Shown piece after piece: positions 22,871 through 30,500 of a stretch of DNA of 30,500 bases. How positions within the stretch are numbered: the stretch's first letter is position 1; each line of letters opens with the position of its first letter. Below the pieces are notes generated by a model, which had not been told where the DNA came from, ran no database searches, and saw nothing but the letters and a program-made list of their open reading frames with translations. A program made the translations under genes and the position numbers. Origin of the DNA: Firmicutes bacterium UBA5486 (GTDB lineage Bacteria; Bacillota; UBA4882; UBA10575); NCBI GenBank assembly GCA_002427045.1, contig DIPO01000018.1, positions 61,240-91,739 on the forward strand, written 5' to 3'.

Positions 22871-24958
22871 ATGGATTACGATGTAATAAAAGTTTTATTG
22901 ATTGATGATGATGAAGACGATTTTGTTATAATCAGGGATATGCTTCTGGAAGTTGAAAATACCCATTACAAACTTGAATGGGTGAATAATTATGAAATTG
23001 CTCAGAACTATATTGGAGATAGTTCAGATTATGATATTTTTCTTTTAGATTACCGTCTTGGAATTTTCAATGGTTTAGAATTACTAAAAGAAATAAGAAA
23101 GAAATGTGACAATGTACCGGTAATTTTACTGACTGGACAGGGTGATCATAATATCGATCTGGAAGCGATGAGATTAGGAGCTTCGGATTATATTAATAAG
23201 AATGAAGTAGGGCCTTCGCTTTTAGAACGTTCAATTAGGTATGCTATTGAACGAAAAAAAATGGAAGATGAGTTGTTTCAAGAGAAGGAACGTGCTATTG
23301 TGACCTTAGAATCAATAGGGGACTCTGTTATTACAACAGATATAGATGGTAATATTACTCATTTAAATCTAGTAGCAGAAAAAATAACCGGTTGGGAAAA
23401 TGATGAAGCCTACAACATGCCATTATTTGAAGGAATTAAACTTCTAGAAGATTCTTCAAGAGAACTTATTAAGAATCCAGTACTTTGTGCGGTTAAAGAA
23501 GATAAGATTGTTAATTTACCAAATCAAACTGTTTTACTTAATAGGGAAGGAAAAGAATTTTCAGTTGAAGGGACAGCCTCACCTATACATAATCGTGAAA
23601 ATATTATTATTGGAGTTGTATTAGTACTACATGATGTTACTGATAATGTGGAATTAATCAGAAAGATTACCCATCAAGCTAATCATGATTATCTTACCGG
23701 CTTAGCCAATAGGCTAAAATTTGAAAAACAACTCCATGCCGTAATTGATCAGACCAAAACATCGAATCAGGAGCATGCTATGTTTTACCTTGATTTAGAT
23801 CAGTTTAAAATTGTTAATGATACTTGTGGTCATTTTGCCGGAGATCAACTTTTAAAACAGATAACAGCATTGATTAAGCAAAAATCGGAAAGAAGTGAGA
23901 TTATTGCTAGATTGGGTGGAGATGAATTTGGGATTATACTTAAAAGTTGTTCTGTAACTAATGCTTGTAAAATTGCGGATGAAATTTGCCGACTAGTAAA
24001 GGATTATAAATTTATTTGGCAAGGAAGGCCCTTTAATATTGGGGTGAGCATAGGGGTTGTCATGATTAATTTCCGTTCTGCGGATTTTAACCATATAATG
24101 CGAGCGGCTGATCAGGCTTGTTATATAGCTAAAGAAAAAGGAGGTAACCGTTACCACCTCTACCAAGATGATGACCGAGAATTATCAAAGCTCCATGGAG
24201 AGATGCAATTAATGCCAGCCATTGCAAAGGCTTTTGAAGATAATCGTTTCTCTCTCTATTTCCAGCCAATAGTTCCGGTAAGGAATATCTCATCGCCAAA
24301 ATGGTTTGAGATCCTACTCCGGATGTTTGATGAAGATGGTAAAAAACTGTTTCCGAATAGTTTTCTATCGGCTCTTCAAAGATATAACATGATGCTGGAG
24401 ATTGATTATTGGGTAACGAACAAGTTTTTTACTTATTTTAAAGATAATTATAGTAATCTGCAGAAAAAACAGTTTACATTCAATATTAACATTTCTGGAG
24501 CTGCTTTAAATGATGATTATTTCTTGGATTTTATTCAGGAGCAATTTTCTCAGTACAGAGTTCCGCCGGAACAGATCTGTTTTGAAATTACAGAAACAAT
24601 TGCGATTGCTAATTTTAGCCATGCCCTTCAATTTATGCAGAATTTAAAATCTATTGGTTGCAGATTTGCGTTAGATGATTTTGGCAGTGGGTTATCTTCT
24701 TTTAGTTATCTTAAGCACCTTCCTTTTGACTACCTGAAGATTGATGGTAGCTTTGTTAAGAATGTCAACGAAAGCAAGATAGATAGCACAATGGTTAATA
24801 CGATTAATACTGTAGCTCATCTAATGGGGATTCGGACAATTGCGGAATTTGTTGAAAGTCAAGCTATTCAGAGAAAACTACAATTCATCGGTGTTGATTA
24901 TATGCAAGGCTACTGGATTGATAAACCTGCTCCATTAAGTACACTGGATCTAAATTGA
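22871..24958 (+). CDS. REC-PAS-GGDEF-EAL protein (c-di-GMP synthase/phosphodiesterase)
   Basis: The 695-residue cytoplasmic protein can in principle both make and degrade c-di-GMP. An N-terminal receiver has DDDEDD (12-17), phospho-acceptor Asp60 and Lys110. A PAS domain spans about 141-258. The GGDEF domain starts at NHDYLTGLANR, and the catalytic GGDEF is intact at 349-353. The inhibitory RxxD site is not present: the residues before the motif read RSEI. In the EAL domain the signature reads EIL (Glu480), with Asn540, Glu572 in FEITET, Asp602-Asp603 in LDDFGSG, Lys623, Glu659 and Gln679, so the active site looks complete. Phosphorylation of the receiver could switch the balance. No membrane segment is present. 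Confidence 0.92.
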   Translation: MDYDVIKVLLIDDDEDDFVIIRDMLLEVENTHYKLEWVNNYEIAQNYIGDSSDYDIFLLDYRLGIFNGLELLKEIRKKCDNVPVILLTGQGDHNIDLEAMRLGASDYINKNEVGPSLLERSIRYAIERKKMEDELFQEKERAIVTLESIGDSVITTDIDGNITHLNLVAEKITGWENDEAYNMPLFEGIKLLEDSSRELIKNPVLCAVKEDKIVNLPNQTVLLNREGKEFSVEGTASPIHNRENIIIGVVLVLHDVTDNVELIRKITHQANHDYLTGLANRLKFEKQLHAVIDQTKTSNQEHAMFYLDLDQFKIVNDTCGHFAGDQLLKQITALIKQKSERSEIIARLGGDEFGIILKSCSVTNACKIADEICRLVKDYKFIWQGRPFNIGVSIGVVMINFRSADFNHIMRAADQACYIAKEKGGNRYHLYQDDDRELSKLHGEMQLMPAIAKAFEDNRFSLYFQPIVPVRNISSPKWFEILLRMFDEDGKKLFPNSFLSALQRYNMMLEIDYWVTNKFFTYFKDNYSNLQKKQFTFNINISGAALNDDYFLDFIQEQFSQYRVPPEQICFEITETIAIANFSHALQFMQNLKSIGCRFALDDFGSGLSSFSYLKHLPFDYLKIDGSFVKNVNESKIDSTMVNTINTVAHLMGIRTIAEFVESQAIQRKLQFIGVDYMQGYWIDKPAPLSTLDLN

Positions 24959-24964
24959 TTACTA

Positions 24965-24993
24965 TTGACAAAAGTTAATTAGATTTTTATCTT
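24965..24993 (+). promoter_or_regulatory. Possible promoter of the glycosyltransferase gene
   Basis: A consensus TTGACA (24965-24970) is followed after 17 bases by TATCTT (24988-24993). The resulting leader before 25078 is about 80 bases and shows no clear structure. Confidence 0.45.
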
Positions 24994-25077
24994 TGCAAGG
25001 AAGGAGTTTACAGTTCTAGCTAAAATACTAATAACCATAAAAAGGTTCCTATAAAACATTGAAAGGATGTTTTAAAA

Positions 25078-26256
25078 ATGATTATCGGCCAGTTTAATGA
25101 TTCATTTCCACCGGTAATGGATGGGGTGGCAAATGTAACTAGAAATTACGCTTACTGGTTGAATAAGAAATATGGGGACTGCTATGTTATCACTCCGTCT
25201 TTTCCTGATTATGAAGATCAAGAAACTTTTGAAGTAATTAGGTATTTTTCCTTACCTTTAGCGATTAGACGCCCTTATCGGTTAGGAATTCCCTCCACTG
25301 ATTTCAGGTTAAGGAGAAAACTAAGAGAAATACCTTTTGATATTGTGCATGCCCATTCACCATTTTCCTCTGGAAAATTGGCATTAAGAATAGCGAAAAA
25401 AAGGGGGATACCAATTGTAGCCACCTTTCATTCAAAATTTTATGATGATTTTAAAGCAGTAGTAAAATCGGATGCTCTGGCAGAACTCGGGGTCAAACAA
25501 GTAATAGACTTTTTCAATGCTGTTGATTTAGTATGGACTGTTAATAAGGCTACGGCGGAAACACTAAAAGAGTATGGTTTTAAGGGGAAGATTGATGTTA
25601 TTTATAATGGTACCGACTTTATTCCTCCTTCTGATCTTGAAAGCAGACGTTCCCATATAAATAAGTTACTAAAGATTAGCCCCCAGGAAACAGTACTTCT
25701 CTTTGTCGGACAGCATATTTGGCAAAAGAATCTAAAGATGCTGATCCAATCCCTAAAATATTTAAAAGAATGGGGATTAGATTATAAAATGGTCTTTGTA
25801 GGTACTGGTTATGCTGAACATGTGATGAAGGAACAAGTTAAGGAATTAGGGCTGAATGAGAGGGTGGTTTTCAAAGGGAGTATTCTCGATCGAGAACTCT
25901 TGAAATCTCTATACGCTCGGTCAGATCTTTTTCTTTTTCCATCTATTTACGATAATGCTCCTATTGTTATTAGAGAAGCTGGGGCTGTGAAATGCCCATC
26001 AGTTGTAGTTGAAAACTCAAATAGTGCCGAAGGTTTAATTGATAATTTTAATGGCTTTATTGCTCAAAATAATCCTCAAGCTTTTGCCAGGAAGGTAATG
26101 GAGATTCTTTCGGATCGAGGCCTTTTATTGCAGGTGGGAGAGAATGCGCAGAAGACTATTTACAGGCCTTGGGAAGAGATAATTGATGAAGTAGCTAGTA
26201 AGTACCAGGAGATAATTGAAGAATATATAAAAAAGGATCGGTATTTTGTAATTTAA
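25078..26256 (+). CDS. Glycosyltransferase family 4
   Basis: This 392-residue GT-B-fold enzyme has an N-terminal acceptor domain starting IIGQFNDSFPPVMDGVANVT (about 2-21), then DIVHAHSPFSSG and ATFHSKFYDD. The C-terminal donor domain shows IYNGTDF, FVGQHIWQKN, the SDLFLFPSIYDNAP segment and an E-x7-E-like motif in REAGAVKCPSVVVENS. Such enzymes transfer sugars from nucleotide donors to lipids or polysaccharides at the membrane. The substrate cannot be read; a glycolipid or exopolysaccharide role would fit the c-di-GMP neighbourhood but is only inference. GAAAGGATG lies upstream of the ATG. A terminator follows. Confidence 0.88.
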   Translation: MIIGQFNDSFPPVMDGVANVTRNYAYWLNKKYGDCYVITPSFPDYEDQETFEVIRYFSLPLAIRRPYRLGIPSTDFRLRRKLREIPFDIVHAHSPFSSGKLALRIAKKRGIPIVATFHSKFYDDFKAVVKSDALAELGVKQVIDFFNAVDLVWTVNKATAETLKEYGFKGKIDVIYNGTDFIPPSDLESRRSHINKLLKISPQETVLLFVGQHIWQKNLKMLIQSLKYLKEWGLDYKMVFVGTGYAEHVMKEQVKELGLNERVVFKGSILDRELLKSLYARSDLFLFPSIYDNAPIVIREAGAVKCPSVVVENSNSAEGLIDNFNGFIAQNNPQAFARKVMEILSDRGLLLQVGENAQKTIYRPWEEIIDEVASKYQEIIEEYIKKDRYFVI

Positions 26257-26278
26257 GTTTTTCTTTAGGCTGTTTTTA

Positions 26279-26304
26279 CGGCCTTTATTTTTCAAAGGTC
26301 TTTT
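26279..26304 (+). terminator. Terminator after the glycosyltransferase gene
   Basis: GGCCTTT and AAAGGTC form a 7-bp stem (one G-T pair) with a 7-base loop, followed by TTTTT. Confidence 0.65.
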
Positions 26305-26327
26305 TAAAATAAATAATCTATTATGCG

Positions 26328-26368
26328 ATTCTTTAAATTATGCAATTATTTAATCTGGCTACCTTTTG
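26328..26368. repeat. Dispersed repeat, partial copy 10
   Basis: TTATGCGATTCTTTAA and TTATGCAATTATTTAA follow each other directly, then CTGGCTACC, which resembles TTTGGCTAC in copy 7. It looks like two repeat ends brought together in the same orientation. Confidence 0.45.
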
Positions 26369-26419
26369 AAGCTGCTCTATGATAAAATAAGATTGAAAAA
26401 ACTGAAAGGCGGTCAAAGC

Positions 26420-26770
26420 GTGTCTGATGAAAGATATATAGCGGTGATAGGTGTTCGCCACTTTTACGGTAAAAAAATTTTTAAACCTAGACAAATTGTA
26501 AAATTGGTAAAAGAAAAGGGAAACCTTTATGATGATGAAGCGATCGGTGTAGAACTGGAATCAGTCGGGCAGGTTGGTTATGTAGCCAATAGCACCAAAA
26601 CAGTTCCTAGAGGATGTTGTAGTGCGGGTAGAATTTACGATACCTTTGATCAATACTGCTTTGGTATTGTTAAGTTTGTTACTAATGAAACGGTAATTGT
26701 AGAATTACTGGAAAAAGTGAGAATGCAGATTTTTGTGATTGAAGAAAGCGATGCTAATAAATTAAGGTAA
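26420..26770 (+). CDS. Small HIRAN-domain-like protein
   Basis: The product is 116 residues from the GTG at 26420, which is preceded by AAAGGCGG; the frame reaches back to 26366 but a likely -10 lies at 26378-26383. The pattern GVRHFYGKKIFKPRQIVKLV (about 11-30), EKGNLYDDEAIGVEL and VGQVGYVANSTKTVPRG matches the HIRAN domain, a small beta fold found alone or fused to nucleases and SNF2 helicases and thought to bind DNA ends. Here it stands alone, with no helicase or nuclease beside it. The biological role is uncertain. Confidence 0.65.
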   Translation: MSDERYIAVIGVRHFYGKKIFKPRQIVKLVKEKGNLYDDEAIGVELESVGQVGYVANSTKTVPRGCCSAGRIYDTFDQYCFGIVKFVTNETVIVELLEKVRMQIFVIEESDANKLR

Positions 26771-26852
26771 CTCTATCTTGTGCTGCAATGAATCTTAAAT
26801 AAGAACAGATCAAAAGCGTTACCAACTAAAAAGATTTTAAAGGAGTATTGAT

Positions 26853-27191
26853 ATGCAGCTGCTAGTTATTGTCTTAAATAAAGTGGATCGGCTAGAAGAT
26901 CTTTTAAAAGACCTGTTAAATGTTGGGATAAGAGGTGCAACTGTAATTGATAGTACAGGGATGGCACGGGTTTTACATGGTGATATGGATAATATACCAA
27001 TTTTTGGTTCGATCAAGATGCTAATTAATGAGGGTTATTCATATAATAAAACCTTGTTTGTAGTTTTAAAAGAAGAGCAGGTAAAACTGGCCATTGATTC
27101 TGTAAAACAAACGGTAGGAGATCTATCAAAACCGGATGTTGGGATTCTTTTTACGATTCCACTTAACCATGTAGAAGGAATTGAAATCTAG
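26853..27191 (+). CDS. PII-like protein linked to a cation/proton antiporter
   Basis: This 112-residue protein has a PII-like pattern: LLVIVLNKVDRLEDLLKDLL, then GIRGATVIDSTGMARVL, a KTLFVVLKEEQVKLAIDSVK segment and GILFTIPLNHVEGI at the C terminus. The terminal GILFT(I/M)P motif is shared with the other PII-like protein at 13345-13695. No T-loop Tyr of the GlnB type is seen. AAAGGAG precedes the ATG. The antiporter gene starts 139 bases later in the same direction, so it probably regulates it. Confidence 0.7.
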   Translation: MQLLVIVLNKVDRLEDLLKDLLNVGIRGATVIDSTGMARVLHGDMDNIPIFGSIKMLINEGYSYNKTLFVVLKEEQVKLAIDSVKQTVGDLSKPDVGILFTIPLNHVEGIEI

Positions 27192-27330
27192 TTATTGTTG
27201 TCTTTAAGATAATAGCCTATTAATAAATACTGTTGTATTGTTTTAACAGCCTTAATTAAACCTTTTCAAATTTAAATGGGATAATTTAAAAATTATGTTA
27301 AAAATTGTTTTATAGGAGAACGGATAAAAA

Positions 27331-28509
27331 ATGCATATTCTATATTATATAGCGGTTATTCTTTTTTCCGGTATTCTAATGGCACGGATTGTTTCCAAAT
27401 TTAAATTGCCTAATGTTACCGGTTATCTTCTGGCTGGAGTTATTATTGGCCCCTCTGTTTTAGGGCTTGTTCCAGAAAATGTTACTTCGTCGCTCTCTGT
27501 AATTTCTGTTGCTGCGCTAGGTTTTATTGCTTATAGTATCGGTAGTGAATTAAATATTGAGCATTTAAAAAAAAGTGGGAGTTCCATCATCTGGATTACC
27601 CTACTGGAGGCAGTTGGTGCAGTTATTATTGTCGACTTAGCGATGATCTTTATTTTTCGTCAGCCAGTTGCTTTTAGCCTGGTTTTAGGTGCAATTGCGG
27701 CAGCTACTGCCCCGGCAGCTACAATCATGGTAATTCGCCAATATAAAGCAAAGGGCCCTTTAGTAAGTACACTGCTTCCGGTAGTTGCGATGGATGATGC
27801 AGTAGCGATTATTGTTTTCGGCATATCAACAGCAGTGGCCCATGCGATTACAAGTACTGATCAAAATATAACGATCTGGGTCTCTATTTTGAGTCCAATT
27901 AGAGAGATATTGTTAGCTTTATTAATTGGTTTTCTTGTTGGTTTAGGACTCGCTTACTTTTCTCGAAAGGCAAAAGGCGAAGAGGAACTACTCTCATTTA
28001 CGATTGCTGCTATTTTTTTGACAGTTGGACTCTCTTACTTTTTTAATGTTTCTACTCTTCTTGCTTGTATGATGGTAGGGGCGACTGTTTCTAATATGGC
28101 GTATAATAAAAATCGGCTCTTTTCGGTTATGGATAGATTTACACCTCCGATTTTTATTGCTTTTTTTACCTTAGCAGGTGCCGAATTAAAGATTGAAATT
28201 CTTCGGCAAGTCGGGCTAGTAGGAGTTGGATATATAGTGTTTAGAGTTATTGGAAAAATGCTTGGAGCTTATTTGGGGGCAAAACTTACCGATGCTCCAC
28301 TTGTTATCCAAAAATACCTAGGACTAGCCTTAATTCCCCAAGCGGGGGTAGCAATTGGCCTTTCGATGATTGCTGAGCAAATCCTTCCTGGAATGGGGGT
28401 AGTTATTAGAACTATTATCTTATCAGCTACAGTTGTTTATGAATTAATTGGTCCGGTGGCAGCAAAGGTAGCTCTATTTAAAGCGGGAGAAATAAATGTT
28501 AAGAAGTAA
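27331..28509 (+). CDS. Cation/proton antiporter of the CPA2 (Kef-type) family
   Basis: The 392-residue membrane protein has about 12 helices and the Na+/H+ exchanger fold. LPNVTGYLLAGVIIGPSVLG (about 26-45) is the N-terminal family signature. AAATAPAATIMVI and the DD motif VVAMDDAVAIIVFG identify the ion-binding core helices. It lacks a RCK/TrkA-N nucleotide-binding domain, which many Kef proteins carry, so the separate PII-like protein upstream could supply nucleotide sensing. TAGGAGAA precedes the ATG. Whether K+ or Na+ is carried cannot be read. Confidence 0.88.
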   Translation: MHILYYIAVILFSGILMARIVSKFKLPNVTGYLLAGVIIGPSVLGLVPENVTSSLSVISVAALGFIAYSIGSELNIEHLKKSGSSIIWITLLEAVGAVIIVDLAMIFIFRQPVAFSLVLGAIAAATAPAATIMVIRQYKAKGPLVSTLLPVVAMDDAVAIIVFGISTAVAHAITSTDQNITIWVSILSPIREILLALLIGFLVGLGLAYFSRKAKGEEELLSFTIAAIFLTVGLSYFFNVSTLLACMMVGATVSNMAYNKNRLFSVMDRFTPPIFIAFFTLAGAELKIEILRQVGLVGVGYIVFRVIGKMLGAYLGAKLTDAPLVIQKYLGLALIPQAGVAIGLSMIAEQILPGMGVVIRTIILSATVVYELIGPVAAKVALFKAGEINVKK

Positions 28510-28548
28510 TAGATAAAGAAAGATTTTTAGCTATGGGGAGGCCTTTAT

Positions 28549-29418
28549 TTGTTTTTGTATATATTGTTATTAATATTTGGTGTTTTTTGCTGTGCTACAT
28601 CAGTTGTTTTTATAAAGCTTGCTAATATCGAACCGATTACTTTATCGTCTTTTCGTTTACTGGTGGCTACGGTTTTCCTTTTACCACTCTTTATTAAAGA
28701 GTATCGGGTTAATAAAGAAGAGGTTACTTTGAAGGATTTTATAACTCCGCTTGTGCCCGCGGTAATGCTTTCTCTTCATTTTATCTCCTGGATTGCTGCT
28801 GCTCGAATGACTCCTGCTGCCAATGCCAGTTTGATTGTGAATCTAGTACCTTTGGTTATGCCATTACTACTTTATATTTTTCTTAAAGAAAAAATCAATA
28901 GAGTTGAGATGGTGGCGACATTAATAGCATTAGCTGGTGTAAGTTTACTTGGAATCTCTGATTTTAATGTAAACCCCGAGTTTTTAAAGGGTGATATTCT
29001 CTGTTTTATCTCGATGCTATTTTTAAGTCTTTATTTAGTTTTAGGAAGAAAAAATACTGGAGATTTATGGCTATATATGGTTCCTCTTTACTTTTATGCT
29101 TTTTGTCTCTGCTTTATTATCGCTCTTATCTTTGAGGTCCCATTCCGTGCGTATGAGATAAAGGATATTCTAATGGCAATTGGCCTGGGCCTAGTTCCAA
29201 CCGTAATTGGGCATACGGTATTGAATTATTCTATGAAGCACCTTCGAGGACAGATTGTGAGTATCTTTACCATGTTCCAATTTGTTTTTGCTGGGGTAAT
29301 GGGTTATTTTCTTTTTGATGAAGTGCCTACAGTAACCTTTTGTATTGTTAGTATCTTATTGACAATTAGTGCAGTAGTAGCGACTACGGATGTGATAGTT
29401 AAAAAAAAGAAGAGATAA
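28549..29418 (+). CDS. EamA/DMT-family transporter
   Basis: This 289-residue protein has about ten membrane helices arranged as two EamA repeats. ATSVVFIKLANIEPITLSSF (about 14-33) starts the first repeat, with AANASLIVNLVPLVMPLL at its end. The second repeat runs from about residue 148 and ends with KKKKR after the last helix. It starts at a TTG at 28549 with GGGGAGG upstream. It follows the antiporter by 39 bases and may be in the same transcript. The substrate is unknown; metabolite efflux is common in the family. Confidence 0.85.
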   Translation: MFLYILLLIFGVFCCATSVVFIKLANIEPITLSSFRLLVATVFLLPLFIKEYRVNKEEVTLKDFITPLVPAVMLSLHFISWIAAARMTPAANASLIVNLVPLVMPLLLYIFLKEKINRVEMVATLIALAGVSLLGISDFNVNPEFLKGDILCFISMLFLSLYLVLGRKNTGDLWLYMVPLYFYAFCLCFIIALIFEVPFRAYEIKDILMAIGLGLVPTVIGHTVLNYSMKHLRGQIVSIFTMFQFVFAGVMGYFLFDEVPTVTFCIVSILLTISAVVATTDVIVKKKKR

Positions 29419-29466
29419 GCTAGATAATATTAAATTAATAACAAATTACTATATAAAGAATTGATG

Positions 29467-29515
29467 GTTATTTAGCCAATTGTGCAGTCCATTAATAATT
29501 ATGCAATTCCTTAAG
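29467..29515. repeat. Dispersed repeat, copy 11 (two right ends in tandem)
   Basis: TTAGCCAATTGTGCAGTCCA followed by AATAATTATGCAATTCCTTA are two versions of the right end seen in copy 6 (TTAGCCAATTATGCAATTCC). They stand in the same orientation. Confidence 0.55.
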
Positions 29516-29540
29516 TTTTATCAAATAATGTTTTTAAATA

Positions 29541-29641
29541 AACACGGTGAAAAATGTTTGGGTATAATTTTAGGGACATTTTAAATAGAAATTTAGTAAC
29601 CTAAAATTTTAGACTGAACATTAATTAACCGTGTTTTTTAT
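29541..29641 (+). other. Possible structured RNA or complex terminator
   Basis: AACACGGT (29541-29548) and ACCGTGTT (29628-29635) are complementary and followed by a run of T. Between them lie AAAATGT/ACATTTT (29551-29557, 29576-29582) and the palindrome CTAAAATTTTAG (29601-29612), which could make a three-way junction. It could simply be the terminator of the EamA gene. Confidence 0.4.
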
Positions 29642-29890
29642 GTCTAATAATAACTATATTATTGTTATTGTGTTAAAACAAGATTGATTATTAATGGTGT
29701 ATAAACCGATAACTTAAATAATGATAAAATTTAGCAACCTAAAAATGTAACTAAAAACAAATTAGCTACATTTTTTATGCCGATTTTTAAATGAGTTTTA
29801 GAAATTATGTAAGAAAAGAACTAATTTTTTCTGCAAGTTAACCGATAACATAAATAACTACAAGAAATCTAAAAACGGAAAATGTCAATA
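29567..29890. repeat. Degenerate tandem repeat, period about 137 bp
   Basis: AAATTTAGTAACCTAAAA (29589) recurs as AAATTTAGCAACCTAAAA (29727). TTTTTTATG recurs at 29634 and 29771. AACCGATAACTTAAATAA (29704) recurs as AACCGATAACATAAATAA (29840). The offsets are 136 to 138 bases, which gives just over two diverged copies. No gene is supported in 29419-30129; a frame at 29882-30070 has no ribosome binding site. Confidence 0.6.
29741..29776 (+). terminator. Terminator-like hairpin within the second tandem unit
   Basis: AAAAATGTA (29741-29749) and TACATTTTT (29767-29775) form a 9-bp stem followed by T. The equivalent part of the first unit ends in the same TTTTTTATG. Confidence 0.45.
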
Positions 29891-30129
29891 ATTATTACGA
29901 AATCATGGAAATTATTTAGTGATATTATATTGGTTTTGGCATACACCCTCAAAAGATCTTGTATTAATAACTGCATATATTATCAGAAAATGCAAACTAG
30001 AAACTATTGGGTAATAATGAGATTTTACATAAACAAAGTTTACATCATATTAAAAGAGGTGGTTTTGTAATAAAAAATAGCTTTGTTCAGAATAAAGTTT
30101 AGGTTTATTAAACTTTGGGAGGCATATAG

Positions 30130-30500
30130 ATGTTTAAAAAAATGGCACTTGGTCAAAAACTGGTTCTACTGTTTTTGTTGGTTGGAATGCTTTCTATGGG
30201 GATTAACACTGCAATTGCCTATGTTTATACTTCCAAGAGTCTTACAGAAGAAGTTGAAAGAACCTTAGATTTATATGTTACTGCTACAGAAGATGCTTTT
30301 GGGGACAATATTGCTAAATATACAGATCATGCTAGGCTAGTTGCTCAGCTGGAAAGTTTAAAAAAGGGACTCACTACTTATTATGATGCTCAGACAGAAG
30401 GTGAACGGGATTTTATTAGGGAGGAAAATTTAAATCCTTTATTACAGAAGCTAAAACAAGAGTATCATTTAATGATAACAGATAATAAAGGACGAGTAAT
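30130..30500 (+). CDS. Membrane sensor protein, N-terminal part (runs off window)
   Basis: An ATG at 30130 follows GGGAGG at good distance, and the frame stays open for 123 codons to the window edge. The N terminus MFKKMALGQKLVLLFLLVGM leads into a transmembrane helix (about 10-31). An extracytoplasmic helical region follows: SKSLTEEVERTLDLYVTATE and then a segment ending EYHLMITDNKGRV, typical of a Cache-type ligand-binding domain. This is the start of a methyl-accepting chemotaxis protein, a histidine kinase or a diguanylate cyclase; the output domain lies beyond 30500. A hairpin AAAGTTTA/TAAACTTT (about 30096-30117) lies just before the ribosome binding site. Confidence 0.75.
   Translation, partial: MFKKMALGQKLVLLFLLVGMLSMGINTAIAYVYTSKSLTEEVERTLDLYVTATEDAFGDNIAKYTDHARLVAQLESLKKGLTTYYDAQTEGERDFIREENLNPLLQKLKQEYHLMITDNKGRV

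Noticed and set aside
3831..29515. CRISPR-like interpretation of the recurring palindromes
   Set aside because: Copies are kilobases apart with no regular spacers, and no cas genes are present.
29882..30070. 62-codon frame in the AT-rich region
   Set aside because: No convincing ribosome binding site, residue composition typical of random AT-rich DNA, and it overlaps the tandem repeat.
30083..30268. Frame overlapping the receptor gene start
   Set aside because: Lies out of frame with the well-placed ATG at 30130, whose product has a clear transmembrane helix.

Overview
The window looks like a chromosomal segment of a low-GC Gram-positive anaerobe-type bacterium (Bacillota). The evidence is strong AGGAGG-type ribosome binding sites, GTG and TTG starts, a valS T-box leader, the scpA-scpB pair, a phosphofructokinase of the PPi-type sequence group, intrinsic terminators, and two-component and c-di-GMP signalling genes. 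I cannot name the genus. There is no rRNA, tRNA, CRISPR array, transposase or phage gene.

Layout. 1-3741: a small minus-strand unknown protein, a large nested inverted repeat, then a plus-strand run of M50 protease, HD-domain protein, scpA, scpB and a small membrane coiled-coil protein. 4025-6357: phosphofructokinase and class II aldolase. 6400-9535: promoter, T-box leader and valS. 9761-12251: a CheA-like protein that has lost its ATP-binding boxes, then signal peptidase I. 12372-15123: minus-strand genes for a HAD phosphatase, a PII-like protein with a DUF1538 membrane protein, and a YbgC-type thioesterase. 15398-16065: decayed fragments of a sugar-binding protein and an AraC regulator beside an intact beta-phosphoglucomutase gene, which reads as the remains of a lost disaccharide uptake and phosphorolysis locus. 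16952-19884: a strong promoter, a probable c-di-GMP-I riboswitch with terminator, a FapA/DUF342 gene and nagB. 20383-24958: a membrane histidine kinase overlapping an Rcp1-like response regulator, then a REC-PAS-GGDEF-EAL protein. 25078-29418: a family 4 glycosyltransferase, a HIRAN-like protein, a second PII-like protein followed by a CPA2 antiporter, and an EamA transporter. 29419-30129 is gene-free AT-rich DNA with a degenerate tandem repeat of about 137 bp. 30130-30500 is the start of a membrane receptor gene that runs off the window.

Three themes connect these genes. First, c-di-GMP: one gene can make and degrade it, and 5.6 kb away a riboswitch probably senses it and controls fapA and perhaps nagB. 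Second, PII-like proteins: two separate ones each sit next to a membrane transporter. Third, at least ten intergenic spacers carry members of one palindromic repeat family whose ends resemble GGAATTGCATAATT. One member separates the valS T-box from valS. Other repeats are a 115-bp nested inverted repeat at 623-737 and a GTAGTCGC-type repeat at 101-138 and 19901-20028.
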